This document shows, in pieces, positions 1 to 13,670 of a DNA stretch of 64,000 nucleotides; the stretch's first letter is position 1, and the number at the start of each line of letters is the position of its first letter. The position numbers and the translations under genes are program-made. Source of the DNA: Sinotaia quadrata (Eukaryota; Mollusca; Gastropoda; Architaenioglossa; Viviparidae); contig CM054182.1 of NCBI GenBank assembly GCA_028829895.1, positions 34,356,879-34,420,878 of the forward strand, in the 5' to 3' direction. The notes under the pieces are model-generated. The model was not told the origin of the DNA and did not search any database. It saw only the letters and a program-made list of their open reading frames with translations.

Positions 1-132
1 CCTAGTCTTCGACACGAAAATTTATCTCCCCTTAAGCACGCGCTAGTTTAAAGGTGAAAACAATGGCCATGAATCGGTGGATGGTGCCAAATACCGACCA
101 ACAATGAGACGATGGCAAATTAAGTTAAATAT

Positions 133-505
133 AAATTCTATACAGGAGATTACTATAAATACTTAAGTACAGACTGCTACAAATTCTATAGTGCATATTG
201 CTATAAATACTTTAGTAGAGACTGCTACAAATTCTATAGTATAGATTGCTATGAATGTTAAAGTGCTGAGTGTTACAAATACTTTTATAGTGCAGATAGA
301 TAGGAATGATATGGTGCAGATTTTCACATGTTATATTGCAGAATACTACAATTATTATAGAGAAAATCGCAAGGAATGTCAAAGTGCAGATTTTCACATG
401 TTATATTGCAGAATACTACAATTATTATAGAGAAAATCGCTAGGAATGTCAAAGTGCAGATTTTCCAGTGTCATATGGCAGAATACTACAACTATTATTT
501 TAACA
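133..505. repeat. Minisatellite, 25-bp units grading into a 70-bp unit
   Basis: The left part (about 133-300) is made of degenerate ~25-bp units built on 'tgctacaaattctatagtg'. The right part has a clean 70-bp unit starting with 'gtgcagattttcacatg' at 314, 384 and 454; the first two are nearly identical and the third is diverging. The 70-bp unit looks like a higher-order unit made from the shorter one. No coding is supported; the short minus-strand reading frame here is only the repeat read in one frame. Confidence 0.8.
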
Positions 506-639
506 TTCCGAAAGCAATACGTTTGTCATAGAGTCATCATGACTTAGCTTATCAGAGTCCTTTGAGCCAAGACACAACGAGATCAAGTCCATTTGAAAGG
601 GCACTCCCCAAGACACCTCTATTTCATAATCAAGAACAG

Positions 640-846
640 TACTGACACTTTTGTGTCACTGTTCTGGCTTACATTGTACGTTCATTTATACTGATTATAC
701 TAATGTATATCTTTTGTGTCATTGTTCTGGTTTATTTTGTAAATTCATTTCTACTGATCTTACTCTTTGTGTCATTGTTTTAGTTTATCATTTATAGTGA
801 TGTTACTCTTTTGTTTCATTTCTGGCGAACATTTGTAAATTCATTT
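640..846. repeat. 54-bp minisatellite, left part (interrupted by LTR insertion)
   Basis: About four degenerate units contain 'ttttgtgtcattgttctgg' followed by 'gtaaattcattt' and 'ctgat.ttact'. The array stops mid-unit at 846, exactly where the LTR element begins, and resumes at 2669. Joining the two flanks over one CATTT rebuilds a normal unit, so the array is older than the insertion. Confidence 0.8.
842..846. repeat. Target-site duplication CATTT, left flank of LTR copy A
   Basis: CATTT here is repeated exactly at 2669-2673, directly outside the two ends of LTR copy A. Confidence 0.85.
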
Positions 847-2668
<1,822 letters not shown>

Positions 2669-2730
2669 CATTTATACTGATGTTACTTGTTTGTGTCATT
2701 GTTCTGGCAAGCATCTGTAAATTCAGTAAT
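2669..2730. repeat. 54-bp minisatellite, right remnant
   Basis: Continues the unit broken at 846. CATTT (2669-2673, the right target duplication) is followed by 'atactgatgttactt', 'tttgtgtcattgttctgg' and 'ctgtaaattca'. This shows the array ran through the insertion point. Confidence 0.75.
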
Positions 2731-2801
2731 TTGTAATACCTTATGTTTAATTATGGCAAAGCGCTTAAAGCTTTTATAAGATTAAAACGCTTTATTAAGT
2801 C

Positions 2802-2802
<1 letters not shown>

Positions 2803-2868
<66 letters not shown>

Positions 2869-2897
2869 GTGTGTGTGTGTGTGTGTGTATGTGTGTG
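2803..2897. repeat. (GT)n microsatellite
   Basis: A GT tract of about 95 bp with one phase break. No coding is implied by the cysteine/valine frame across it. Confidence 0.95.
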
Positions 2898-3161
2898 CAT
2901 TCATACCTATATACAAGCACACGAACATGCATTGACATTTATAAATACAAATATGCATATATTCATTTATAAATAAAACCCTAATACCTTTCTGAGACTG
3001 GCCATATATACAAAGAAGTCATAGACCATAGGATCAATATTTGGTCATAAGATTGGTAAGACCGGTAAGATTTGTTATTTCCGATTAACATCATACACGG
3101 ATATTTATTCATAAAATCATTAAATTGTTAACAAGTGATATACGAGTCATATTAAAAATAA

Positions 3162-3525
3162 TAAGATGTCTACTTAATGCTTGGTATCACAGTATCATAT
3201 GTAAGTCATTACAAATAGATGTCTGCTTAATGCTTGGTATCAAACAGTGGCCATCTGATATGTAAGTCATTACAAATAGATGTCTACTTAATGCTTGGTA
3301 TCAAACAGTGGTCATCTGATATGTAAGTCATTACAAATAGATGTCTACTTAATGCTTGGTATCAAACAGTGGTCATCTGATATGTAAGTCATTACAAATA
3401 GATGTCTACTTAATGCTTGGTATCAAACAGTGGTCATCTGATATGTAAGTCATTACAAATAGATGTCTACTTAATGCTTGGTATCAAACAGTGGTCATCT
3501 TATATATAAGTCATTACAAATAGAA
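3162..3525. repeat. 61-bp minisatellite, about 6 copies
   Basis: The unit begins 'atgtctacttaatgcttgg' and ends 'gtaagtcattacaaatag'. The first copy is shortened, the second has a few changes, the middle copies are almost identical and the last is diverging. This is the usual pattern of an array homogenised in the middle. Confidence 0.9.
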
Positions 3526-4164
3526 ATCCATTTCAATTATTGTATTCTACGTCACCATTTTAAAGAAAAATTGTGTCTTCATATGAAGTCGGATTGACGT
3601 AACTGGTTTAATAAAACTTTAAAATGCTAGTTTTACTCTGGACATAATTAAGTTTACATTATTTAATGTTATCTAACTCGACAGCAAATTTATCTTTCAA
3701 GTGAGATAAGTCATCTCGCTAGTTGTATTTGTACAATTTAGAAGAACAATTATAAGTTTGTATTTGATGCGTATGGAAAATCTTCAGTACAAACCCGTTG
3801 CTTTCTAAAATTGTGACGTGTCAGTAAAAAAAAACGCCGTATCTTGGAAATAAAAGAACGTCTCAGGATGTGAAATGTTGACATATTTAGTAACATTTTA
3901 CCCAGAGACAAACATCATTATTAATCATGAAAATTGTTAAGGTAAGTAATACCAAAAAAAAAGTAAAAACTACTGCTGTTAGCAAAACACTTTACACACA
4001 AGGATAACTTCGCCACGCGCTGTAATTATATGTTGTTTTACTAATGCATTCAAAGACTGAAATGTTGTAAATTTTGAGAAAAGAAATTTCATTCGATAGT
4101 AGTACACACACTTGGTTGTTTTAGCGATGTGCAGCGCGATGCTGGTGTTTTTGCTTTTATATAG
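3526..4164. other. Intergenic, no gene seen
   Basis: AT-rich unique sequence. I see no splice-bounded exon, RNA gene or repeat unit in it. Confidence 0.6.
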
Positions 4165-4217
4165 GTATGTGTGTGTGCGTGCGTGTGTGTGTGTCTGTGT
4201 GTGGAGTGTGGAGTGTG

Positions 4218-4249
<32 letters not shown>

Positions 4250-4306
4250 TGTGTGTCTGTGTGTGGAGTGTGGAGTGTGTGTGTGTGTGTGTGTGTGCGT
4301 GCGTGC

Positions 4307-4382
<76 letters not shown>

Positions 4383-4400
4383 AGTGTGGGTGTGTGTGAT
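4165..4400. repeat. Compound (GT)n/(GC-GT)n microsatellite
   Basis: A long GT tract with 'gcgtgcgtgcgt' variants and two copies of 'ctgtgtgtggagtgtggagtg', showing partial tandem duplication of an interrupted block. The cysteine-rich (+) and histidine/threonine (-) frames over it are artefacts. Confidence 0.95.
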
Positions 4401-4597
4401 GAGCTAGATATCCTCACATCAAGCAACGAGGTGTTTCCTCATCAAACAATGACATCTCCTCATAAATAGTTAACGAGTTAGGTGTCCTCACATCAAACAA
4501 CGCGCTGTCCTTTATAAAAATAAGAATCCATAACTGTTCACGTCGCAATGGCAAATATAAATGAAAAATAACTCAGGTCGTGAGACTTTTCCTTGAG

Positions 4598-4850
4598 CCC
4601 TGTTGGCCATGGTTAGCAGTGCGCTCGTTGGTAATGTAGCTGAAAGCCGGTACGAATGGAGATGCATCCATTTTCATTATGCTGGCTATTCATGCCCTAA
4701 AAGCCAATTACCATTAACTCACTCCAAACAGATCAAGACAGTTCGGACTGGCTCCATACAACTAAAACTTTGACGACAGACGCCGGCCCAATGAGTCTCA
4801 AGAGGCGTTTACAAATGGCTGGCATTCTTCTTAGCAACTTCTTTCCCCAT
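4598..4850 (+). mobile_element. Probable tRNA-derived SINE
   Basis: At about 4606-4620 'ttggccatggttagc' resembles a Pol III A box. About 37 nt further on, 'ccggtacgaatgg' (4645-4657) resembles a slightly decayed B box. The spacing fits a tRNA-like head. The following ~190 bp would be the body, but I cannot delimit its 3' end or find target duplications. No tRNA cloverleaf is intact, so this is not a functional tRNA. Confidence 0.45.
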
Positions 4851-5228
4851 ACCTTGTCACTGAAGGAAAAAAAGTCAGTTTTACAATTTCTTTTTGATAA
4901 AGTAAATGCCAAGCAGTTCTTGTATAATGAAAATCACATTGCCAAATAGTTCTAGTTCCAGAAGAAAAGTAGTTCTTATACACAACCTATCCCCAAATAT
5001 TCTGTTACCCTAAGAATCACAAAAAGCCTTCCAATTCAGTTCCGCAAAGCTTTTATCACTATAGGAATCACTTCTGTTTTTACATTCCACAGTCTCTGAA
5101 TTTCTAATCTGAGGTCTTGGTATTTTTCTATTTTTTTCTGTTTCTTTTGTTTTTATACTTCTATCACTTGGAACAGCGACATCAACTAGTATTCTTGCTT
5201 CTTTTTTTTTATGCTATTGATGTTCATG

Positions 5229-5400
5229 TTGGTGTGGAGATTACTTGCACTGATAGTTAATATGCTGTTGGTGTGGAGATTACTTGCACTGATAGTTATG
5301 ATGCTATTGGTGTGGAGATTACGTGCACTGACAGTTATTATGTTGTTGGTGTGGAGATTACTTACACTGACAATTATGATTACTTATACTGAGAGTATTA
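5229..5400. repeat. 39-bp minisatellite, about 4 copies
   Basis: Units start with 'ttggtgtggagattac' at 5229, 5268, 5307 and 5346, then decay. Because 39 is a multiple of 3, a plus-strand frame stays open and repeats a 13-residue hydrophobic segment (MLLVWRLLALIVN and variants). I see no promoter or splice context, so I do not call a gene. Confidence 0.85.
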
Positions 5401-6239
5401 TGTCAGTTAGTTTGGAGAATATTGGCACTGAAATGATACTGAGTGTTGTCGCACCTTAGTGGTACTTGAAATATTAAAGCCGTTGGTTGAAGATTAACTG
5501 TTGTGAAAGTGCTATGAAGTTGAGAAACAAAGATACGACGACTTCGTAGAAATAATAAGTATGATGACGAAGAGGAGAAGAGAAACTCCTCTGTTTAAAT
5601 AGCTATACCATAAGTGATTGAAACTAATGCTCAAGAAATATCATTTAAGTGTCTGTAATAATTTCTCAGTAATAATTTAAAGTAAAAATAATTTACATCT
5701 GATACTAATTATTAAACTTTGCGATTGTTCGATTACAACTGGTGATCAAATTCGACTTAGGTGATATAGATAGAATTAATGTTTACGCTTAAGCCCCAAA
5801 TCTTGTTACATGAACATATGCTGGCAAGATTTAAGCCGTGTTCGCAAGGAAACTGCGCCCCTTCGATTAGTGGATAGAAAGTGTTAACACGGAAGTGCAA
5901 GTTTAAGTTTGGGTCACTAAAGACGCCTTATCAGCCGGAAGCAGGCGAAGAGAAATCGTGAATTAATTCATGGCGGCAAACAATAATTAAACAACATCAA
6001 ATCAGTCTAGCTGCCGGCTTTAATAAGGACGTCTTAAGGTAAACTTAATTCTCTTTAAAATCACGTGACTTTTGCACTTTGTTCAATCTATAATACCTGG
6101 ATCCGCGCTATATTTAACAGTTATGACCCAAGTGAAAAGTATTGCTTCCAACTGTACCGCTAACGTAGAGCAAATTAGCTTTTCGAGTAAGTGGGTGCCT
6201 TCATTTCTTTCCTTTTCTCTCCCTTCCCTCGTTTTTAAA
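5401..6239. other. Intergenic, no gene seen
   Basis: Mixed AT-rich sequence without recognisable exon, RNA gene or repeat. Confidence 0.6.
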
Positions 6240-6365
6240 TTATAAATTACATGAATATTTCCTTGGAAAATTTCCAGAGTCAGTCAATGGCCAGAGAAGA
6301 AGTTTGAACCCAGACCTCAAGTGTGCGAAGCCAATGTCCACATTTCGTAACTATCCAGTTATTCA
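6240..6365 (-). mobile_element. Probable tRNA-derived SINE head
   Basis: On the minus strand 'tggatagttacg' (about 6347-6358) looks like an A box. About 40 nt on, 'ggtctgggttcaaac' (about 6303-6317) is a good B box. Between them is an anticodon-arm-like stretch. The body and target duplications are not resolved. Confidence 0.45.
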
Positions 6366-6519
6366 CTTTGTTTTTAGTTTAAAGTTTGTTTATTTAAATT
6401 TCCTACCCATTTCTGGTTTTCGCTGATTAGGCAAGCGTCAATGATTGAGATTTATTTTCTGAGGAGAGAAATAGTTCCCTAAGTGGGGCATTAGATGTTT
6501 TGCCGGATATTTGATTGTG

Positions 6520-6700
6520 CAATATTATCCGGACAGCAACCTACGGGTCTATTCCTTCCTATTTCTATCCGGCAAAGGCCTTTGTCATGCATGGCCTGTA
6601 GCACACTGGACCCAAATTAGCATCCCATCCGACGGACTAGACATCACCTTGACCTAGGAAGTCGTTAAGGATCACGTGTTAATTTCTGCGCTACTGTCTG
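6520..6700 (-). mobile_element. SINE-like 3' domain
   Basis: On the minus strand it reads GTCCGTCGGATGGGATGC, then 'gggtcc.gtgtgctacagg' and 'aaaggcctttgccgg'. From memory this resembles the conserved body of tRNA-SINEs seen in molluscs and other marine invertebrates. The resemblance is motif-level, and no intact head is attached. Confidence 0.4.
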
Positions 6701-7059
6701 TCCCTAGTTTTAAGAACCAGTTGATTTGTTCTCACTTTGGACGATCACTCTCTGTCTCTTGGTCGCTGTAGGAAATCACCACTCCTCACTAATTTGTATT
6801 AATATTTGTGAATTTATTTTACTTTATAAACATAGCACGATAAGAAAACGTGCATTATTATTTTTGTCTCTCAGACACTGATTTTACTTAGGAAAGATAT
6901 TATATGGGGAATTATGATTTATGATTTTTGTGTCTGGAGCACTATTATTGTCATTTGTCCGGTAATGTACGTAATCTCCACTCGGAAACTGAATAATTTA
7001 TATCAGGACTAAGTCGGGATAATTAGTTGTACTTAGAACACCAAACATCACTGTTTAAT

Positions 7060-7870
7060 CATATTTACTAGGAAACCAACCGTGCCACTGCCATACCTCT
7101 AAACAAACAGCACCATTCTAACTACATCTTTAAAAAAAACCAACAGTTCCATTGTAATAACTCTAAATAAACAGCACCATTCTAACTACATCTAAAGAGA
7201 AATCTACCCTGCCACTGTAAAAATTACTCTAAAGTGTAAATGAACGTGATCTATCTCACTGCCGTAGAACCCCTAAACAAACAATACGGTTTTAACCATA
7301 TCTACAAGGAATCTATAGTACTGCTGAGAGTTAAAAAAACAAACAATATGGTTTTAAACTTATCTACAGAAAAATATAATGTACTGCTATGGAGCCTCTA
7401 AACAAACAATATTGTTTTAAATTATCTACAGAACAATCTAGCGTATTGCTATAGAGCCTCAAACAAACAATGCGGTTTTAAGTTATCTATAAGTAAATCT
7501 ACAGTATTGCTGCCTCAAACAAACAATGCGGTTTTAAGTTGTCTATAAGTAAATCTACAGTACTGCTGCCTCAAACAAACAATGCGGTTTTAAGTTGTCT
7601 ATAAGTAAATCTACAGTACTGCTGCCTCAAACAAACAATGCGGTTTTAAGTTATCTATAAGTAAATCTACAGTACTGCTGCCTCAAACAAACAATGTGGT
7701 TTTAAGTTATCTATAAGTAAATCTACAGTACTGCTATATAGCCTCAAACAAACAATACGGTTTTAAGTTATCTGCAGGACAATCTACGTACTGCTATACA
7801 GCCTTTTAAAAAAATACGGTTTTAAGATTATCTACAGAAAAATCTACCATACTGCAATAATGCCTCAAAA
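7060..7870. repeat. 56-bp minisatellite, about 13 copies, with divergence gradient
   Basis: Clean units start 'cctcaaacaaacaatgcgg' at 7513, 7569, 7625 and 7681 with exact 56-bp spacing. To the left, units become steadily more degenerate, keeping only 'taaacaaacagcaccatt'-like cores. The last units on the right are also altered. No coding. Confidence 0.9.
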
Positions 7871-8054
7871 CTGATATATATTTTCCCTCTCCCATATGCA
7901 GTGTGTTCATCTTTCTGGACTATCGTAGCTTGTTGGTGGTGTGTATCATGTTGGCTTTGCTGATGATATTCTGGGAGAGAAAAAAAATATCATTCCTATT
8001 GTTCCTTCTTCCAGTTCTTATGTCTGTAAAAAAATTAGTGAAGTGGATTGTTCA

Positions 8055-8285
8055 AAAGTTTGAGAGAGGAGGGGAGACAGACAGACAGAGAGACAAAGAA
8101 AGAGAGGGACAAAAAAATGTGTGTGGGGGGGAGAGAGAGAGAAGGAGAGACGGACAAAGAAAGAGAGGGACAAAAATGAGGTTGGGGGAAAGAGAGTCAA
8201 AGAAAGAGAGGGACAAAAGAATGAGAGAGGGGGAGGGGGAGAGTGAAGGGGGCGAAGACAGAAGTGAAGAACGCAGGACACGAAA
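8055..8285. repeat. Purine-rich tandem tract
   Basis: Plus strand is almost only A and G, with repeats of 'aaagaaagagagggacaaaa'. Reading frames on both strands over it are composition artefacts. Confidence 0.85.
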
Positions 8286-9524
8286 TCCTTCTTGCACTTG
8301 GAAAGACACAGTTAACGCATTTGAAGCGTTTGAAACGCCTTTGTCGTATTTCAAATGCGTTTTGACGCCCCGGAAAGGTTTGATTCTAACATTTGAAAAA
8401 CATTACCCCAAATCAGGCCCACGAAAGCCCGGTCACGCCTGGCGCCTTAATTTCTTCATCAATAATGCAAAGTCAATGTCATCCGATTCTGTAAGGTGTC
8501 GAATGCAGACGAATTGCTCTTGGGGGAAAAAAACAAAGAAATAAAGACAAGCACACAAGCATACGTGCCTGCCTGTGACTCGGTACTGGGTCCGTTAACT
8601 GAATAGTCGTTAAATGTACCAGGAGAAATCCGAAATACCAAAAGTATGTGAGAGACGAACGATGTTCGAAATGTTACTGAGATAATTCTAAGATGGCTTA
8701 AGTTCAAATATAATGAGTGATCGGCATTCTTTTGAAGTCGGGCTTACTAAGTGAATGTAAATTTCTATGAGATTCTGCGAGATCGATGTTAGACTTGACG
8801 CCATTTTTGTGTGTGTGGATGTGTGTGTGTTAAAACTCGCCTAGCTGGATTTTTTTTTCACACCTCCTGTTAGAAATCAGTAAAAATCTCACGGATCCCA
8901 GACTGGGAAATCTCTGGAGACTCCCAGAACTCGAGAATGGATTCCACACGTGGTCTAAATGACACCGCAGAAATGGTGTGATGATAGTGTATCGTGACCA
9001 AATTGGTTGGATCCCAAGAGACTGCAATCCGAAAGGGAGATAATGGGAACTTCCGATTCCGAAGTCGCATGTAATATATTTTTGGAAAGAGTACTTTCAG
9101 AAGAAAGACGTCTGCTCGGCGTTCCAGCTTTAGTCTGTAAAATAGTAATTTAAAGCTGTGTCAATTGTAGATTCCTTCTACCTCTACTCCGACCATCCAC
9201 CACCCCTAGCCTCGCTTTCTTATTTTTGGAAATAAATAATATTTTTAAATATCTTCAATTAGAAATAATTTCTAAAGTCTCATTTTTGCTGTGTTGACAA
9301 TTTTGTTAAAATTTCCTCATCCTACACACATACGTTGTTTGTATTTTCAGGTGCTTAAGCAGAATTTCATTAAATGTTCATGCGTGTCTTTCCTCGTGTG
9401 TGTACCTGTGTCTTCGTGAAACATTGCTTGTCTGTGTTTGTGTATTAATATTTGTTTGTAACTTTGACAATGAGTCTATGTGTAAGCGTTCATATGTGTG
9501 TAATTTCGTGTTTATTCAAGTGTA
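8286..9524. other. Intergenic, no gene seen
   Basis: Unique, slightly more CpG-containing sequence. Short open frames lack splice signals, Kozak context or recognisable motifs. Confidence 0.55.
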
Positions 9525-10030
9525 TGAAAGAGAGAGAGAGAAAGACATATGAGAGAGAGAGAGAAAGACAAAGGAGAGAGAGACAGATGAGAGGGACAGA
9601 GAAGAGAGAGGAGAGAAATAGGGACAGGAAAATGACAAAGGAGGTGGGGAGGAGAGAAACAGAAAGAAACAAAGAGAGGAGAAAGACATACAAAGAGAGA
9701 AAGAGAGGGACAGAAGAAACAGAGAGAGAAAGAGAAGAGTCAAAGAGAGAGGGAAAGGAGAAAGCTAAAAACAGAGAAGAGAGAGAGAAAGAGACAAGAG
9801 ATAGGTAGAGACAGAGAGAAGGAAAAAGACAGGCGATGGAGACAGAGTGAGACGAGAGAGAGACAGAGAGAAGGAAAAAGACAGGCGATGGAGACATACA
9901 GAGGAAGACGAGAGAGAGAGGGGCAGAGATAATAGATTGAGAGGAGACAGAGAAACAGAGACAGAAGAGAAACAGAGAGAAGGAAGACAGAAAGTTAGAA
10001 AGAGGTCGAGAGAGACAGACAGAGAAGAAA
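9525..10030. repeat. ~500-bp polypurine (GA-rich) tract
   Basis: A long run of 'gagagagaaagaca'-type units with very few pyrimidines on the plus strand. It contains a near duplicate of 'gacagagagaaggaaaaaga' at about 9810 and 9863. The arginine/glutamate (+) and serine/leucine (-) frames are artefacts. Confidence 0.9.
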
Positions 10031-11015
10031 CCGACCAATCTGTCGCGCGCTTGCGCGTACACTGCATGCACGCACACACAACCACGAAAGTTGGACGATT
10101 ATTTATAACGCAAAAGAGAAATGTTCTTCACGACTGAACTGTTCACTAAACATGTTGGGCACAATTAATGTTGGTTTTGAACTATGTAGCAGCCACGATC
10201 AGTGCGTATACTGTAACCCAAACCAGGACGCGTGTACTTGATTAGGTCAACAGCACTCTAGAGCACATGTATTCAAGCATCAGAGATTTAAGCTATCGAT
10301 TTAGAGAAGTTATTCTATTTAAAGAAGGCAGTCACTGAAACTGGATGATTAAGGTTGGCTTGGGTATGGATTTCAAACTCCATAAATGAAAAGGTCTTTT
10401 AGTGGAGAGAAGGAAGATGTAAGTTAGCGCCTGAAAGAATAAAATTAATTTGATAAGTTTGGAGGTGTGAATAGATGAAATATGCCATTACACGATCCTC
10501 GTTGTTCGAGTGGTATTCTTCCAACAGAAATACTCAATTTAGTTCCCAAGGGGAGCTTACTGAGACCCAGCATATCAGTTCACTGCTTCATATCTATGAC
10601 AACAATCATCGCTAAAGCTTCGTTATGGATTATTACATCGGTGGATTCAGGCATACAAAAAAGAACTGCACACATTCAACAAAACAAAAGCGGCTCTCAT
10701 CAAGTGGTCGCCTTATTCAATTAGGGATAATTGCTCTTCCGGTCGTGGGTATGCACTTTTTACGAGGTATCCTTGATATTATCGTACTCCTGGGAGAATG
10801 GGAGAGGTTAATAAAGAGTGGAGAGACACACTCGTGGGAGTTTTGGTCGGTGAAGTGGTTGTAACGAGCAGTAGATATGGTGCAAACGAAGGCGGACAAA
10901 TCACGTGACATCGCATTTCGTTTGCAACTCCTTCCCATTTAGACCAGCAGAATGACGATGAAGTGAAGGACACCACCAAAACACATCACCATCACTACCA
11001 AAAGACAAACAAAGT

Positions 11016-11016
<1 letters not shown>
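10031..11016. other. Intergenic, no gene seen
   Basis: No supported exon, RNA or named repeat. An 80-codon frame at 10482-10724 has no coding signature or splice context. Confidence 0.55.

Positions 11017-11064
<48 letters not shown>
11017..11064. repeat. (AC)n microsatellite
   Basis: Uninterrupted AC repeat of about 48 bp. Confidence 0.95.
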
Positions 11065-11068
<4 letters not shown>

Positions 11069-11208
11069 CAGATTTGGCACTGCCAGAACGGAATAATGCA
11101 CTTGCTCATGAATATCTACTGAGATAATGAGAAACGCTTTAAATGTCAAAGTCAGGTGGTGGTTGATGCCGCTCCCTCATCATATATACTTTATCAGCCC
11201 TTATAATC

Positions 11209-12865
11209 TGTGGCGGAGTATATTTTTGCCTGTCTCTATTTCTAATAATAATTATATATTGTTGTTAATGTTAACATGACCCGACTTGGGCAATGCTTAT
11301 AACGATATTTTTTAATGTGCCAGAGTTGCAGTAAACAGCTCAGGTAGAGAATATGCTAGAACTTGCTGATGCAATCCAAACCACTTCCGAGCAGATGAGT
11401 AGTTTTTCTGACTAATAGTCTCACACTTGTTCATAACAACTTCATATACTAGGGATGGACCAAATGATATTTTGTTGAAGAAATTTCTCTATTCTAAACA
11501 CTTTAATTTTGACATATCTCGAGTTCAGTCATAAAGGTGATTGTTAGCTTATGACAAATTAACTGACTGATAAAGAAGGAATGGACTTAGAAATATTTAT
11601 TTCTTACATGTTGTTTTTTATCTAAGATTTGAATTGGAGAATGCTTTATGTAACTGAACCATTATTTCTATGTTCACTAATTTAATTATGATATACATTA
11701 TAGTTGTGAATTTTGATCAATCCATATTTCGTATCTTGTATGTGTATCAGGGTAATGAATATTGTTGCATGATTTTTAAGTTGAGAATGTTTGCAAGAGA
11801 GATGGAGTTTAGAGATGAAATATGCCTGAAATTTAACGCTGCCTTAATTTGACTTTTACAGAAAGGAGCACACCTTTATTTGTTTTGTAACCTTGTATCC
11901 ACTTTAGACTGCAGTGACTACTGTGCTGGATCAAGTTGGTGTGTGTATCCAGTGTTGTCATTGAATTTGTCAGTAAACTGACAGTTGCTGTAAGTTGATT
12001 CCTGTGAATTTCATTCGAGAACCAATAAGGCAGAAATAGAGGCCTGAGTCTGGTCTTGAGAATTTATGAAAGTTTCTTGAACATTCCTCGTGCTGTACTG
12101 AGTAGCACACATGAAGATTCTGGAACATTCCTCCTTGTGTGCTTGATAGTGCATACGAAGTTCTGGACGATTCTCCATGGTGTGCTTTGTGAGTGCATTG
12201 AAGATTCTGGAACAGTTGTGTAATGTGCCTAGAAGGGGTACACTGGACCGCCATCTAATAAAGACAATGACTTGTTGCAAACCGCGTGATTGTGAACACG
12301 TGCTAGTGACATCAATGAAAAAGGTTATATACATTGACCTTAATTATCTCTCTAAACTCCACTCTCACTTCTATAACGAGTTATATCTATGAACCTGATT
12401 ATAATTTGACTGCTGATGTCTATGCTAGGATAAACTGAATGAGTGTCTAACGTTAAATCATAAATTGTTGTGAAGTGATGTAAATATCAATGCTCTTTTG
12501 ATTATATTCATATGTTGTATATTTGATTGTGATTTAATAAATTTATTGTTAATTTGATATGTTGAAGTAATAGCGGGTGGAGGGGGGTTCGTTAAATGTA
12601 AATAAAAGACTGATTTTTATTACTCCTTTAGTAAGAAGTTTCCACCTGCAGAACATTATGTGACAGTAAAACATCTATCTTACTACTTAGTACAGATTTG
12701 AGTTTAACGACACCCTTATAATCCGCCAAGTGAAAGATTGTTGGTCATGTGGGATAATTATTAATAACTATAAATTAAGATTGTCGATCACTTGTAATTA
12801 GTTATGTGTTATTAATTAACAAATAATAATCATAACAAGTGAAGGGTGCCCAGAGAGGTGTCACA
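11209..12865 (+). mobile_element. LTR-type element, copy B (solo LTR, 1657 bp)
   Basis: Starts TGTGGCGGAGTATATTTTTG and ends GGTGTCACA. The flanks are TAATC (11204-11208) and CAATC (12866-12870), a 5-bp duplication with one mismatch. It is the best copy for the family consensus and aligns with A (inverted) and C end to end. Possible polyadenylation motifs (AATAAA) occur near 12535 and 12600. A region at about 12050-12235 holds three imperfect ~50-bp internal repeats around 'gaagattctggaacattcc'. No retroviral-type genes are adjacent. Read as a solo LTR; superfamily not assigned. Confidence 0.8.
12050..12235 (+). repeat. Internal ~50-bp repeats of the LTR family
   Basis: Variants of 'gaagattctggaacattcc' followed by 'tgtgctttg.gagtgcat' recur three to four times here. 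The inverted equivalent in copy A is at about 1670-1830, and copy C retains a shortened version at about 17000-17095. The repeats belong to the element rather than to any one insertion. Confidence 0.65.
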
Positions 12866-12870
12866 CAATC

Positions 12871-13479
12871 TGTAAAACTTGTGAAATGTATAGTCAGAGA
12901 CTGTAAAACAAGTGTGATTATATATATGTGCAAAAAACAAAGTATATTAATCACTCTCTATATATTTTTCTTGTGACATTCTCTTATTTTCTTTATCTCT
13001 CTTTTTCTGTCTCTCTGTATCTATTTTTTATTCTCATTGGTACCTCTTTCAATGTTTACTGTGTATTCTTTCACTTACATTATGCTTTCCATTTTTCACC
13101 TGTCTGGCTGGCCCTGATTTGTAAATTTTATAAAGACTAATCATTGAAAATTAAGTAACTATAGTGCAATGGGACAGTCACTCACTAACATTGACACTTG
13201 TAATTAAATCTACATTCTGGAATATCTGGGGTATTTTTTATTTTTTAAGGAATAGTATGCAAATGATTCCATTCAAACTTCTTTCTGTCTACTAAATATG
13301 AATTTAGATCAAATTTTAGATCAAATATAATGAACTTAGATCTAATATTGTGTATATGATCTAGTATAGTTGTAACAAAATCGAGCTCCTTCTTTTAATA
13401 TATAAAGTCAAAAGTTTAATGTTAAATGCTATGGTTAATTTATCTTGTGTTATTTTGTATTGTGTGAGAGTCTGAGTCA
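12871..13479. other. Intergenic, no gene seen
   Basis: Contains a pyrimidine-rich stretch (about 12960-13030) and a short degenerate run of 'tagatcaaat' motifs (about 13300-13360). No gene. Confidence 0.6.
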
Positions 13480-13670
13480 GCTGTAGTGGAAGAAAGCCAG
13501 AACGAAAGGATTAGCGATGATCTAGATTAGAAGAGCGAACACTCCGCGTGTGCATGTAGTTGCGATCTGAGTCTCAGGTCTTGTCAAGACATGGGGAACG
13601 TCCTAATACGAATCCCCACGCATATGTGCACAAGACAAAGCGGACTAACCAGCTGACCTGCGGAAACAAA
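13480..13670 (-). mobile_element. Probable tRNA-derived SINE
   Basis: On the minus strand 'agctggttagtccgc' (about 13640-13654) resembles an A box. About 38 nt on, 'gtggggattcgtattagg' (about 13602-13619) resembles a decayed B box. The lower-coordinate part down to about 13480 would be the body. Ends and target duplications are not resolved. Confidence 0.4.

Noticed and set aside
5211..5459. 82-codon frame with repeated hydrophobic 13-residue units
   Set aside because: The 39-bp minisatellite keeps the frame open by chance; there is no promoter, splice or codon evidence.
7903..8544. 213-codon frame, the longest in the window
   Set aside because: Its middle is the purine tract and the flanking parts show no motif. 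It is a composition artefact.
9452..10137. Arginine/glutamate-rich and serine/leucine-rich frames on both strands
   Set aside because: They are produced by the GA-rich tract.
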